The position numbers and the translations under genes are program-made. The notes beneath the pieces are model-generated. The model had not been told where the DNA came from. It saw nothing but the letters and a program-made list of their open reading frames with translations, and did no database searches. DNA of 64,000 bases from Bacteroidia bacterium (GTDB lineage: Bacteria > Bacteroidota > Bacteroidia > Flavobacteriales > Flavobacteriaceae): the NCBI GenBank assembly GCA_030427985.1, contig JAUIBH010000003.1, positions 16,689 to 80,688 of the forward strand. The letters are read 5' to 3'. This document shows positions 34,498-43,997 of this stretch, in pieces. Every line of letters begins with the position of its first letter. Position 1 is the first letter of the stretch.

Positions 34498-35919
34498 TTA
34501 TTCCATTACAGCACTATCGAGTAGTTCTTTGAGTTGTTTTTTGCTGAACACTTGGGTGCCTTTGATGACCATGTTGATGTTCTGTGTTTCCGAAATATTT
34601 TCCAATGGATTGTCATCCAAAAGCACTAAATCAGAAACTTTTCCTTTGGAAATAGTTCCATAAGAATCGGATTTGTTTAAAAATTGAGCACCATTATAGG
34701 CGGAAGTCCGCAAGGCGTCCAAAGGGGGAATACCAGCATCCACCATAGCTTTGAGTTCGCTGTGCAACGAAATTCCAGGGTAAATATAGGAGTTGGAAGC
34801 CCCACAATCCGAGCCAGCCAAAAGGTTTACATCAGCAGTATTCAACGATTTAACCAATTGACCAAAAAAGGAATCCAATGCCTTTCTATTCTTTCTGGCT
34901 TCTTCAGATGACCGAAGCGCACTTTGGATTCTTCTTTGGTAACTTGCTATAATTCCCTGTCCCATATATTTTAAATATATGTCATTGGAATGGTCCACCT
35001 CGTCCATATAGCTCAAGGTATTCCCAACATGAAGGGTTGGAACCACATAAACATCATTTTGTTTTAATTTTTGAAAGGTACTTTGGGCGGTGCTGTCCGT
35101 ATAACCTTCAACCAATGAAGGCATTGCATCCCAAAAGCCCATTTGTCCACTTTTTACTTTATTGGTAACTTCAACTTCATTGCTGGCACATCCTTTCAAT
35201 ACATAATATAAATGTTCGATGGCATCCATTCCGGCATCTACGGTTTCATCCAAAGTAACTGTAAAGGGCATGTGCCCAGAAACAATAAGTCCTCTTTTTT
35301 CGGTCTCTTCAATGGTTTTAAGGTACAGCTCACCCGAAAATTGGCTATCGTACAACTTTACAAAATCAACATTCAATGCTTGAAGTGAATCCAAAGCCAC
35401 AGGAATATCGGCCCCATTTTCTACAACAAGAGACCCGGCCCAAGTTGAGTTTGGGCCGTCAATCTTTGGACCTGCAGTGAATATGGTTGGCCCAACCAAG
35501 TCTTCATTGGTAATCTGTTTTTTCCACTCCATGACCGAGGTGGTTAAATCACCCCCCGCATCCCTTACTGTGGTAATGCCATTGGCAATAAAGAGTTTTA
35601 AGAAGTTTTTATTATTGGCAATCAACGAGTCACTGCCCCTTAAATGAATGTGGTTGTCCCAAAAACCGGGCAGAAGGTATTTTCCGGTGGCGTCAATCAA
35701 CGAATCTGCTTTGAATGTGCTTTCAACATCGGTATCCTCCACGGATTGGATTTCTCCTTTGGAGATATAGATATTTTTTTCAGAAACCTCCCCAGATTCA
35801 AGGTCAATGACATGGGCATTTAGAATGGCTAAATCAGCAGGTAGTGTTTCTTTTTCCTGACAAGCAGCTAATAGTATTAAAATAAGGAGGAGTGGTAATC
35901 TGTTGAGGTTTTTTTTCAT
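34498..35919 (-). CDS. Lipoprotein amidohydrolase
   Basis: 473 residues. Lipobox LLAAC (Cys ~20). Amidohydrolase motifs: FWDNHIHLRGSD (HxH), FVKLYDSQF (Lys), GHMPFT, DAIEHLYY and LLAGSDCGAS (metal Asp). The N-terminal beta-domain (ALPADLAILNAHVIDLESGEV) matches composite-barrel members of the family. It is tethered in the periplasm or on the outer membrane. A decayed copy lies at 39639-39829, showing that this gene had at least one close paralogue. Confidence 0.88.
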   Translation of the reverse strand: MKKNLNRLPLLLILILLAACQEKETLPADLAILNAHVIDLESGEVSEKNIYISKGEIQSVEDTDVESTFKADSLIDATGKYLLPGFWDNHIHLRGSDSLIANNKNFLKLFIANGITTVRDAGGDLTTSVMEWKKQITNEDLVGPTIFTAGPKIDGPNSTWAGSLVVENGADIPVALDSLQALNVDFVKLYDSQFSGELYLKTIEETEKRGLIVSGHMPFTVTLDETVDAGMDAIEHLYYVLKGCASNEVEVTNKVKSGQMGFWDAMPSLVEGYTDSTAQSTFQKLKQNDVYVVPTLHVGNTLSYMDEVDHSNDIYLKYMGQGIIASYQRRIQSALRSSEEARKNRKALDSFFGQLVKSLNTADVNLLAGSDCGASNSYIYPGISLHSELKAMVDAGIPPLDALRTSAYNGAQFLNKSDSYGTISKGKVSDLVLLDDNPLENISETQNINMVIKGTQVFSKKQLKELLDSAVME

Positions 35920-36180
35920 TTTGGTGGTGGTTTTTAGACTTGTACTGATAAAGCTACGATTTCTTGTATTCTTTTCGGTTGATTTTGCCTTTGTTTGACG
36001 TGAAACAGTAGTATGGAATTCTATGTTGTTAACCCTACGAATCTTAAAAATTCCTTAAAAGGTTGTTTAGAATATATCATCTATAGGTTTAATTGTTAAA
36101 TACTTGAGCAAGATTTAAAATGTGAATTTGGCACAGTGCTTCAGTTATATGTATTTTTAGCTGCACTTAAATTAACTTTA

Positions 36181-39100
36181 ATGAGAAATTTATTGGTATT
36201 GACCGCTGCGGTACTTGCATTGGGCCTGGCAAGCTGCAGTAAAAAAAGAAGTGGCTCTCCAAAAGTGTTGGTTTTTTCAAAAACTGCGGGTTATGTCCAC
36301 GCTTCCATTCCTGCAGGGGCGGCAGCTATTCAAAAATTAGGTTCTGAAAACGGTTTTGAGGTGGATACCACTTCCAACGCTGATTTTTTTACCGATGATC
36401 AACTTAAAGAATATTCCGCAATTGTTTTTTTAAGCACTACCGGGAATGTTCTGGATTATAGACAGGAAGCTGCTTTTGAACGTTATATCCAATCTGGAGG
36501 TGGTTTTGTAGGCATCCATGCGGCCACTGACACCGAATATGACTGGGGTTGGTACACAAAACTGGTCGGCGCACAATTCCTAAATCACCCAAGAGGTACG
36601 CCAGAAGCAGATTTCATTATAAAGGATAAGAATCACCCATCCACAGAATTTTTTACAGACAGCATTTGGCACAGAACAGATGAACTGTACAATTTTAAAA
36701 ACCTAAACGATGATGTAAATGTTCTGGTTACCGTTGACGAGTCTACCTATGAAGGAGGTCAAAATGGAGATCATCACCCTATGGCTTGGTACCATGACTT
36801 TGATGGCGGTAGAGCCTTTTATACTGCTGGCGGGCATACCGACGAGAATTTTTCAGAAGAGTTGTTTTTAAAGCATCTTTTGGGTGGAATCAACTATGCC
36901 ATTGGTGAAAACTTGGAACTGGATTATACCAAGGCAAAATCCCAAACACCGCCAGAAGCCGACCGCTTCAGCAAGGTGGTTTTATCTAAGGGGCAATTTT
37001 TTGAGCCTACAGAAATGACTGTACTGCCCAACAATGATGTATTGATTGCCCAGCGTAGGGGAGAAATTTTGTTGTTCTCCGATGCGACCCAAGAGTTGAG
37101 CCAAGTGGCCTTTTTGGATGTGTACTATACCACCTTGGAGGCCCAAGGAGTAAATGCGGAGGAAGGCTTATTAGGATTGCAAAAAGACCCCAATTATGCA
37201 GAAAACCACTGGATTTATGTGTATTATTCTCCAACTGGGGATGATTGGATAAACAGACTCTCAAGATTCAAATATGAAGATGGTGTTTTTGATATGGATT
37301 CAGAACAAATCATCCTAGAGGTAGACAGTCAACGAGAAATTTGTTGCCATACTGGAGGCTCCATTGCTTTTGGTCCCGATAACCTTTTGTATCTATCCAC
37401 AGGGGATAATTCCACACCCTTTAATGAGCGCGGTGTAAAATATGCAAACAACGGATATGCACCTTTAAATGATTTACCCGGAAAAGAGCAGTACGATGCG
37501 AGACGCTCTTCAGGAAACACCAACGATCTTCGAGGTAAAATACTTAGAATTAAAGTCAACGAAGATGGCAGTTATGATATACCTGAAGGGAACCTTTTCC
37601 CTGTAGGCAGTGAAAAAACGCGCCCTGAAATATATACCATGGGCCACCGGAATCCATATAGGATTTCTGTGGATATAAAACGTGGCTACTTGTATTGGGG
37701 CGATATAGGCCCGGATGCCCGTGCAGACAGTCTGCAAACCCGTGGTCCGCGTGGTTATGATGAAATGAATCAAGCCCGTGAAGCCGGAAATTATGGATGG
37801 CCTATGTTTATCGGAAACAATTTTGCCTACAAAAAATACGACTATGCCACAGGTGAGTCTGGTAGAACTTTTAATCCAGAAAAACCCATAAACGATTCCA
37901 AGAACAATACAGGGTTACAGGAATTGCCACCTGCCAAACCCGCATATGCCTACTACCACTATGGAGATACCCAGGAGTTCCCAGAATTTGGTACCGGAGG
38001 CAGAAATGCAATGGCAGGCCCTACATATTGGTCTGATTTGTATCCAAATGGTGGTGGATTGCCGGCCTATTATGACGGCAAAGTAATTATTTATGATTGG
38101 GTGCGGAACTGGATGAAAGTTGTACACCTTTTTGAGGACGGCTCCATAAACAAAATGGAACCTTTCGCTTCGGATATAGAACTTAGTAACCTGATAGATA
38201 TGGAAATGGGTCCCGATGGACGAGTTTACCTATTGGAATATGGAAGTGGCTGGTTCTCGGCAAACCCAGATAGTGGGTTGGGTTATATTGAATTTAACGG
38301 AGGAAACCGTCCGCCTGTTATTGATAGTCTTACAGTAAACCATGATAATGGGTCACTTCCACTTTCGGTAACTGCAACTGTTGCAGCCCGTGATCGGGAA
38401 GGTGACACTATGAGCTACCTTTGGGATTTGGGTGATGGAACAACCCAAGAAACCACGGAACCAACGCTGACCTATACCTATAGCGAGGCAGGTTCGTACA
38501 AATTGAATGTTACTGCAAAAGATTCAGAGGGTGAAGCAGTTTCAAGTTCGGACCAGACCATTGTTGCAGGTAACGAGCGCCCAGTGGTAACTATTGATTT
38601 GCAGCAAGAAAACACTTCATTTTACGTACCGGGACAACCCATTAATTATACCGTTTCGGTTACAGATGCTGATGGTGAGGTGAATGAGGACAATGTGTAT
38701 GTTTCGGTTGAATACCGTTCTGGAATGGACGAAGTGGACATGAATTTAGGCCACCAACAAGTATCTGGTGCCGTGATGGGCAAGGCACTTACCCAAAGTT
38801 TGGATTGTAAATCGTGTCATAAAGAAAAAGAAGCGTCCATTGGTCCAAATTACCTTGAGGTTTCCGAAAAGTATAAGACCCAGCGTGGATCTACCAATTA
38901 TCTAATGGCGAAAATTATTGGAGGAGGCTCTGGTGTTTGGGGGGAAGTTGTAATGCCTGCTCATCCCAACGTGACCCAATTGGAGGCCAGACAGATTACA
39001 CAATACATCCAATCGTTGACAGGTGGAGCCAATAAGAAACCATCACTTCCATTGGAAGGATCCATTAAACCTGAGGCAAAAGAAAATAGCGAAGTGTTAT

Positions 39101-39570
39101 TGTTGACTGCAAGTTATACGGATCAAGGAACTGAAAAAGCTTTGCCCTTAACGGGTTCAGATGCCGTTGTTTTGGTACATAATGCCGTGAGTTTCCCTGA
39201 GGGTACACCAACAGATGGTATGCAGGCCTTATCTTTTGGTGGAAGAAACATGCAATTATTGAATTCGGCCAGTGGATGGTTGAAAATGGAGGATGTGGAC
39301 TTATCTGAGGTGAGTGGTGTAACGGCAATTATTGGTTGGCGAACTCCTCCTAATATACCGTACACTTTGGAACTTCGTTTAGGAGCTCCCGATGGTAAAG
39401 TGTTAGGAACCGGAAAATTGAATCCGAGTGACCTTTCTGGTCAAAGTGGTGCTATTTCCATACCGATAGAAAAAACTGCAGGTGTTCAAGAAGAACTGTA
39501 TTTAACCTATAAGGCAGAAGGAGAAAAGCCAAGTATTTTTACTGTGACACAACTGATGTTCAACTTTTAG
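36181..39570 (+). CDS. Multidomain lipoprotein: ThuA, sugar dehydrogenase, PKD, cytochrome c, CBM-like
   Basis: 1129 residues from the ATG at 36181, which gives the lipobox GLASC; the in-frame start at 36136 would add an unlikely leader. Domains: ThuA-like (~25-245; VLVFSKTAGYVHASIPAGAAAIQKLG), PQQ-type sugar dehydrogenase propeller (~260-700; FEPTEMTVLPNNDVLIAQRRGEILLF, TMGHRNPYRISVD), PKD (~718-805; SYLWDLGDGTTQE), a cytochrome c heme site CKSCH at 876-880, and a C-terminal beta-sandwich resembling a carbohydrate-binding module. It probably oxidises a sugar at the surface and passes electrons to its own heme domain. Confidence 0.9.
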   Translation: MRNLLVLTAAVLALGLASCSKKRSGSPKVLVFSKTAGYVHASIPAGAAAIQKLGSENGFEVDTTSNADFFTDDQLKEYSAIVFLSTTGNVLDYRQEAAFERYIQSGGGFVGIHAATDTEYDWGWYTKLVGAQFLNHPRGTPEADFIIKDKNHPSTEFFTDSIWHRTDELYNFKNLNDDVNVLVTVDESTYEGGQNGDHHPMAWYHDFDGGRAFYTAGGHTDENFSEELFLKHLLGGINYAIGENLELDYTKAKSQTPPEADRFSKVVLSKGQFFEPTEMTVLPNNDVLIAQRRGEILLFSDATQELSQVAFLDVYYTTLEAQGVNAEEGLLGLQKDPNYAENHWIYVYYSPTGDDWINRLSRFKYEDGVFDMDSEQIILEVDSQREICCHTGGSIAFGPDNLLYLSTGDNSTPFNERGVKYANNGYAPLNDLPGKEQYDARRSSGNTNDLRGKILRIKVNEDGSYDIPEGNLFPVGSEKTRPEIYTMGHRNPYRISVDIKRGYLYWGDIGPDARADSLQTRGPRGYDEMNQAREAGNYGWPMFIGNNFAYKKYDYATGESGRTFNPEKPINDSKNNTGLQELPPAKPAYAYYHYGDTQEFPEFGTGGRNAMAGPTYWSDLYPNGGGLPAYYDGKVIIYDWVRNWMKVVHLFEDGSINKMEPFASDIELSNLIDMEMGPDGRVYLLEYGSGWFSANPDSGLGYIEFNGGNRPPVIDSLTVNHDNGSLPLSVTATVAARDREGDTMSYLWDLGDGTTQETTEPTLTYTYSEAGSYKLNVTAKDSEGEAVSSSDQTIVAGNERPVVTIDLQQENTSFYVPGQPINYTVSVTDADGEVNEDNVYVSVEYRSGMDEVDMNLGHQQVSGAVMGKALTQSLDCKSCHKEKEASIGPNYLEVSEKYKTQRGSTNYLMAKIIGGGSGVWGEVVMPAHPNVTQLEARQITQYIQSLTGGANKKPSLPLEGSIKPEAKENSEVLLLTASYTDQGTEKALPLTGSDAVVLVHNAVSFPEGTPTDGMQALSFGGRNMQLLNSASGWLKMEDVDLSEVSGVTAIIGWRTPPNIPYTLELRLGAPDGKVLGTGKLNPSDLSGQSGAISIPIEKTAGVQEELYLTYKAEGEKPSIFTVTQLMFNF

Positions 39571-39592
39571 TTAAACAACAAGTAAGTATTAT

Positions 39593-39626
39593 AAAAAGGC
39601 CCCCGCTAAAAGTGGAGGCCTTTTTT
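39593..39626 (+). terminator. Terminator of the ThuA/dehydrogenase gene
   Basis: A stem of AAAAGGCC with GGCCTTTT, extended inward with one mismatch, is followed by six T residues. It lies 23 bp past the stop codon. Confidence 0.75.
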
Positions 39627-39638
39627 ATAAAGCAAGGA

Positions 39639-39829
39639 TTACATCTGTTCGATTTCTTTAATGGTCTACAAATGAAGATCTCCTGAAAATCGATTGTCGT
39701 TTTATTTTACAAAATCAACATTCAATGCTTGGAGTGAATCCAAGGCAATGGGAATGGTTTCTTTATTTTGACATGCGGTCAGGATGAAAAGGAAAGCAGG
39801 GAACGTTACTTTGTTAAGGAGTTTCTCAT
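39639..39829 (-). pseudogene. Decayed remnant of an amidohydrolase lipoprotein gene
   Basis: Read on the minus strand, one frame gives a lipoprotein signal (FPAFLFILTACQNKETIP) joined directly to IALDSLQALNVDFVK, then a stop, NDNRFSGDLHL, a stop and TIKEIEQM. In the intact gene at 34498-35919 the matching segments are LLILILLAACQEKETLP and VALDSLQALNVDFVKLYDSQFSGELYLKTIEE, which are about 150 residues apart. The remnant therefore carries a large internal deletion, at least two stops and a one-base shift after its ATG (39829). Downstream sequence is gone. Confidence 0.8.
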
Positions 39830-40401
39830 CTTTGGTTTCGGTATTTTATATTTTTGGACGCTAAGGTCACGATTTCGTGAATTCGTTTTTGTCGGGTTTC
39901 TTCCCGTTTGGCCTGATTGAGCCAATAGAGATAGCTTTTTCGTTGACTATGGGTGAAATTCTCAAAATTCTCAAAAGCGTTTTTATTCGCTTTCAATGCT
40001 TTTTGAAGTTCTTTTGGGACAACTCCGTTTTCCACATCGTCCAAAGCCTCCCATGAACCGTTCTTTTTGGCGACATTTATGGCCTCTAGGCCACTTTTAT
40101 GCATTAATCCATTGGATTTCAAATCTTTGATATGGTCTTTGTTGACCTTGCTCCAAACACTTTTAGATTTTCTGGGGCAAAAATATTGTCGTCGTTTGCC
40201 ATTGCCCAAGCTTTTTACCGTACTATCTATCCAGCCGAAACAAAGAGCCACGCGAACAGCTTCTTCCCATCGCATACTTTCTTTGTGATGCTCCACTTTA
40301 TAAAAAATAAGATGAATCCCGGTAGAAGTATCGTGGTTTTCATGGAGCCATGTGCGCCATTCGGCATCATTTTTAAAGTAATGTTCGGGAAGATGGTCCA
40401 C
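39826..40401 (-). CDS. YdeI/OmpD-associated family protein
   Basis: 191 residues, cytosolic. The N-terminal YdhG/YdeI-like half shows WRTWLHENHDTSTGIHLIFYK, EEAVRVALCFGWIDSTVKSLG and RRQYFCPRKSKSVWSKVNKDHI; the C-terminal helical tail QRKSYLYWLNQAKREETRQKRI is the OmpD-associated domain. Family members have been tied to bacteriocin or antimicrobial peptide resistance, with no known biochemistry. It begins 3 bp after the M1 peptidase stop, so it is the last intact gene of that operon. Confidence 0.88.
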   Translation of the reverse strand: MDHLPEHYFKNDAEWRTWLHENHDTSTGIHLIFYKVEHHKESMRWEEAVRVALCFGWIDSTVKSLGNGKRRQYFCPRKSKSVWSKVNKDHIKDLKSNGLMHKSGLEAINVAKKNGSWEALDDVENGVVPKELQKALKANKNAFENFENFTHSQRKSYLYWLNQAKREETRQKRIHEIVTLASKNIKYRNQR

Positions 40402-40404
40402 AAA

Positions 40405-42018
40405 TCAGATTTTTTTGGTTTCTATGTAGAAGTTCTTGTCAAAAACTACTTTGCCACCATTCAATTTTTCGGTTTTCCATTCCGAGCTGGGAAAAAGCCA
40501 ATGTTCCTTTTCATCAAGAAAGATCCTAATAGGCATATCAAAATCCTCCACAATATCCACATAACGATACGTTATGGAATCCCCTTCAAGTTTGTACTCC
40601 AATTTGGGAATCATGGTAGTACGCAAATATTGGTTAAAGAAAGCAGATAGGTCCTTTCCCGTTTTTTCACTGAGATAATCCTCTATCTGCTTTGTGGTTA
40701 CGGTTTGGTGGTAGAAATCGGCATTCAACCCCCTAAGGATTTTTCGCCAAAGGTCATCATCTTCGATAAGTTGGCGTAAGGTGTGCAACATATTGGCACC
40801 CTTGTAGTACATATCCCCAGAACCACTGGTGTTGACATCATACGGACCAATAATGGGAACATCATTTTGGATATTGGATTTGGTACCGACCACGTATTCA
40901 GAAGAAGCTTTGGTTCCAAAATGATAATCCAAATAGAGGTTTTCAGAATAGGCCGTAAACCCTTCATGAACCCACATATCGGCAATATCTTTATAGGTGA
41001 TGTTGTTGGCAAACCACTCGTGACCCGCTTCATGGATGATGATAAAGTCAAACTGTAGTCCCCAGCCCGAGGCGGATAAATCCCTGCCCAAATATCCATT
41101 GGCGTATTGGTTTCCATAGGTGACGGAACTTTGGTGTTCCATCCCCAAATAGGGGACCTCCACAAGTTTAAACCCATCTTCATAAAAAGGGTAGGGGCCA
41201 AACCAGTACTCAAAGGCTTGGAGCATCATGGGTACTTGTATAAACTGTTCTTTGGCTTTTTCCAAATTTTCGGGAAGGACATAATAATCCAAATCCAATG
41301 TCCCTTTTTCACCTTCATATTTTTCACCAAAGTGCACATAATTACCAATGTTCACATTTACCCCATAATTATTGATGGGATTGGCAACAAACCAATGATA
41401 AGTCTTGTAATCCCCGTTCTCATCCACACCCTCCAATTTTCCGTTGGAAACATCCATCAAATCTTTGGGGACGGTAACATGGATACGCATGCTGTCTACC
41501 TCGTCATACATGTGGTCTTTGTTGGGCCACCAAACACTGGCACCCAACCCTTGGCAGGATGTTGCCACAAATGGATTGCCTTCCGAATCGGTTTTCCAAG
41601 AGAAACCACCATCCCAAGGTGCCCTAACTGCTTTTCTGGGATTTCCAGAATATTCAATTTTGATTTCGTTGAACGCTCCAGGCACTTGTTTTTTCTTCAA
41701 CTTGATAAAATGGGCTGCACCTTCGGAGGTAAACTTCAGTTTTTTTCCATCTTGGCTCACTGATGCAATTTGCATAGGTTCCTGCAAATCAATTTGAAGC
41801 ATATTCGATGCTTCCAAAACCTTATAGCGAACCACATTATGACCCGAAATAAACTCTTTTTCGGGTTCCACTTTAACATGGAGGTCGTAATAGTTCAAAT
41901 CCCACCATTCACGTTCCGGGGTGATACTGCCCCTTAAACTATCTTGACGGGTAAAGTTTTGGGCGGACATTGAACATAAGCCAAGCACCAGTGTAACTAG
42001 GGTAAATTGTTTTTTCAT
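40405..42018 (-). CDS. M1 family metallopeptidase
   Basis: 537 residues with a signal peptide ending near residue 20. The N-terminal saddle domain is ~35-240. The exopeptidase motif reads YLGMEHQSS (~291-299, the GAMEN equivalent). Zinc site: HEAGH at 329-333 and Glu352 in HEGFTAY, the HExxH-x18-E rule. It is shorter than classical aminopeptidase N because the large C-terminal helical domain is missing. It should trim N-terminal residues from peptides in the periplasm. Operon: VOC protein, M28 peptidase, this gene, YdeI-like gene. Confidence 0.93.
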   Translation of the reverse strand: MKKQFTLVTLVLGLCSMSAQNFTRQDSLRGSITPEREWWDLNYYDLHVKVEPEKEFISGHNVVRYKVLEASNMLQIDLQEPMQIASVSQDGKKLKFTSEGAAHFIKLKKKQVPGAFNEIKIEYSGNPRKAVRAPWDGGFSWKTDSEGNPFVATSCQGLGASVWWPNKDHMYDEVDSMRIHVTVPKDLMDVSNGKLEGVDENGDYKTYHWFVANPINNYGVNVNIGNYVHFGEKYEGEKGTLDLDYYVLPENLEKAKEQFIQVPMMLQAFEYWFGPYPFYEDGFKLVEVPYLGMEHQSSVTYGNQYANGYLGRDLSASGWGLQFDFIIIHEAGHEWFANNITYKDIADMWVHEGFTAYSENLYLDYHFGTKASSEYVVGTKSNIQNDVPIIGPYDVNTSGSGDMYYKGANMLHTLRQLIEDDDLWRKILRGLNADFYHQTVTTKQIEDYLSEKTGKDLSAFFNQYLRTTMIPKLEYKLEGDSITYRYVDIVEDFDMPIRIFLDEKEHWLFPSSEWKTEKLNGGKVVFDKNFYIETKKI

Positions 42019-42032
42019 ATGTAATCAAAAAG

Positions 42033-42058
42033 ACTTCTCGACTGCGCTCGAAGTGACA
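42033..42058. repeat. Short palindromic repeat of REP type
   Basis: An imperfect dyad built on TCGACTGCGCTCGA (outer arms CTTC and GAAG) lies in the 42-bp gap between the M28 and M1 genes. Elements of this type are scattered in intergenic DNA of many Flavobacteria. A role in mRNA stability or as a residue of a small mobile repeat is possible. Confidence 0.6.
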
Positions 42059-42060
42059 AA

Positions 42061-43395
42061 TTATCTAAAAACTTTGTTCGGGAAAACCACAGGACTTTCA
42101 TGGCCATCCTTGCCAACAGCAGCTACCCCAAAGAAATAGTTATCTATGACGATGCCTTTTAAGGTATGTTCGGTTATGTTGCCAACATATCTGAAATTGT
42201 CCCAAGTGGGAGAAGTGGTGTCCCTCCAATAAATTTTGTAACCCACGGCACCATCCACTTTACTCCATTTGAGCTTGGCGTAGGGTTCCACAACACCGCC
42301 TATTTCCACAGTTTTGGGGGCAGGTGGCCCCCAGGCTATGGAAGCCAGATTAATAGCGTTTACAGATGTCAGTTTTTTGGCATATTCAAAATTTACATGC
42401 TCCAACACATCACCATAGGCAATACCGTCTTCTACCCGAATATCTTGATGTTGTTGCGTATAGTTTTCATGCGCCTCCATGATTCGGATGCCGGCAAAAC
42501 CTGCATCATTAAAGGGTCTGTGATGTCCACCGCGTCCAAACCGGTCCAAACGATAAATGAGCATAGGGTTCATTTCAGGCATGTAGGTCTTGGTGGTTTT
42601 GTAAACATAGCGTGCCAATTGACGAGAAATGCCATCGACTTCACCGCCATAAAAACGACGGGCATTACGCTCTTCTTCGGTTTCGGTTGGAGGAACAGGT
42701 TCTGAGAAAATTCGGAAATCACGGTTACTTACAATCCCGTCAACCCCAGTAATGTTTCCAATCATATCGTTGTTCAGAATTCCAACAATGTCCCAATTGT
42801 TTTCTTTGGCATACGCGGCCAATCCTTTACCTCCGTAAAGTCCTTGTTCTTCCCCGGAAAGTCCAACAAAGATGATGCTGCTTTCAAAATTGTATTTGGA
42901 TAGTACTCGGGCGGCCTCAATGGTTCCGGCCATGCCACTGGCATTATCATTGGCGCCGGGAGAATCCGAGGTGAAGTTGTTAGGGTCACTCACTCGAGAA
43001 TCAATGTCTCCGCTCATAATGATAAACCGATTCGGGTATTTGGTGCCACGTTTAATGGCCACCACATTTACCACCCAAACATCCTTTACAATTCGGTCGT
43101 TATCGCCTTTTTTGATCAAATCTTTCTGGTAGAAAACCTCCAAGCAATCATTGCAAGCTGCTGAAATGGTTTCAAATTCCGATTTTATCCAACGCCGCGC
43201 TGCGCCAATACCCCGCGTCTGGGAAACTGTATCGCTTAAAGTGTGCCTAGTTCCAAAACTGACCAGTTTGGTCACATCTTTTTCAATACGTTCCGCAGAA
43301 ACGGAATTGATGATATCGTACAAACGAGTATCGGTTTGCGCTTGGAGCATGGGAATGCTCAAAAGGGTAAATAAGAGGATGTAAAATTTCTTCAT
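42061..43395 (-). CDS. M28 family zinc peptidase with altered first ligand
   Basis: 444 residues, signal peptide to ~20. M28 motifs in order: IIMSGDIDSR (~126-134), GANDNASG (Asp150), LSGEEQGLYG (Glu182/183), NNDMIGN (Asp210) and RGGHHRPFND (His291/292). In canonical M28 enzymes the first motif is GHYDS or similar with a zinc-binding His; here it is Asp130. The other four ligands are intact. A fibronectin-like C-terminal domain (~360-440; KLKWSKVDGAVGYKIYW) follows. It is likely a secreted aminopeptidase. The stop lies 42 bp before the M1 gene. Confidence 0.9.
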   Translation of the reverse strand: MKKFYILLFTLLSIPMLQAQTDTRLYDIINSVSAERIEKDVTKLVSFGTRHTLSDTVSQTRGIGAARRWIKSEFETISAACNDCLEVFYQKDLIKKGDNDRIVKDVWVVNVVAIKRGTKYPNRFIIMSGDIDSRVSDPNNFTSDSPGANDNASGMAGTIEAARVLSKYNFESSIIFVGLSGEEQGLYGGKGLAAYAKENNWDIVGILNNDMIGNITGVDGIVSNRDFRIFSEPVPPTETEEERNARRFYGGEVDGISRQLARYVYKTTKTYMPEMNPMLIYRLDRFGRGGHHRPFNDAGFAGIRIMEAHENYTQQHQDIRVEDGIAYGDVLEHVNFEYAKKLTSVNAINLASIAWGPPAPKTVEIGGVVEPYAKLKWSKVDGAVGYKIYWRDTTSPTWDNFRYVGNITEHTLKGIVIDNYFFGVAAVGKDGHESPVVFPNKVFR

Positions 43396-43406
43396 GGGGT
43401 ACTATA

Positions 43407-43910
43407 TTAATTTCCGATGAGTTCAATGAACAGTCCATCTGGATCTTGAATCAATATAAAGTTTCTGCCATCACCCAATTGTATGGGAGTATCTCCCAAG
43501 GTTTCAATGTTGTTTTCCTTGATGCGCTGCAACACAGCTTCGGTGGATTTAAGGTATATGGTGATATAGCGAAGCCCATTTTTATCTTGAATCACCTCGC
43601 CGGCTTCCTCCTTGGGATTGCCAAAGGATGCCAATTTGAATTCGGTGGAGTGGGGGTCATCCACGAGTTTTAGAATTTTGACATCATATGCACTACCTCC
43701 AGTCAGACCAGATCTTTTTCCGAAAGATTCATCAACGGTGAACCCTCCGGTTTCAACCATGCCTATAACATTGGTGTAGAAATCGTAAGAAGCGTCCATG
43801 TCCGATGCAATCATGGCCATGGAAATGGAAGGGTTTTCAACTTGGTTTTGAGCTTGACAAAAGCTTAATGCCAGCAGTAAAAAAATAGGGGTGATCAGAA
43901 GACGTTTCAT
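43407..43910 (-). CDS. Secreted VOC family protein
   Basis: 167 residues from the start at 43910 (MKRLLIT); an in-frame ATG at 43940 is less likely. A signal peptide ends near residue 21 (FCQAQ). The VOC fold reads SISMAMIASDMDASYDFYTNVIGMVE and ends DGRNFILIQDPDGLFIELIGN, the glyoxalase-type paired beta-alpha-beta-beta-beta units. Metal ligands and substrate are not clear. It is the first gene of the peptidase operon, 11 bp before the M28 gene. Confidence 0.86.
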   Translation of the reverse strand: MKRLLITPIFLLLALSFCQAQNQVENPSISMAMIASDMDASYDFYTNVIGMVETGGFTVDESFGKRSGLTGGSAYDVKILKLVDDPHSTEFKLASFGNPKEEAGEVIQDKNGLRYITIYLKSTEAVLQRIKENNIETLGDTPIQLGDGRNFILIQDPDGLFIELIGN

Positions 43911-43997
43911 TTTCTTATATGTTGAATTGTTAAATCGCATGAAAGTAGCAAAAAAGGGCCAAAGTAAAAACCCAATAGGTTGAATTGGACACCGAAT

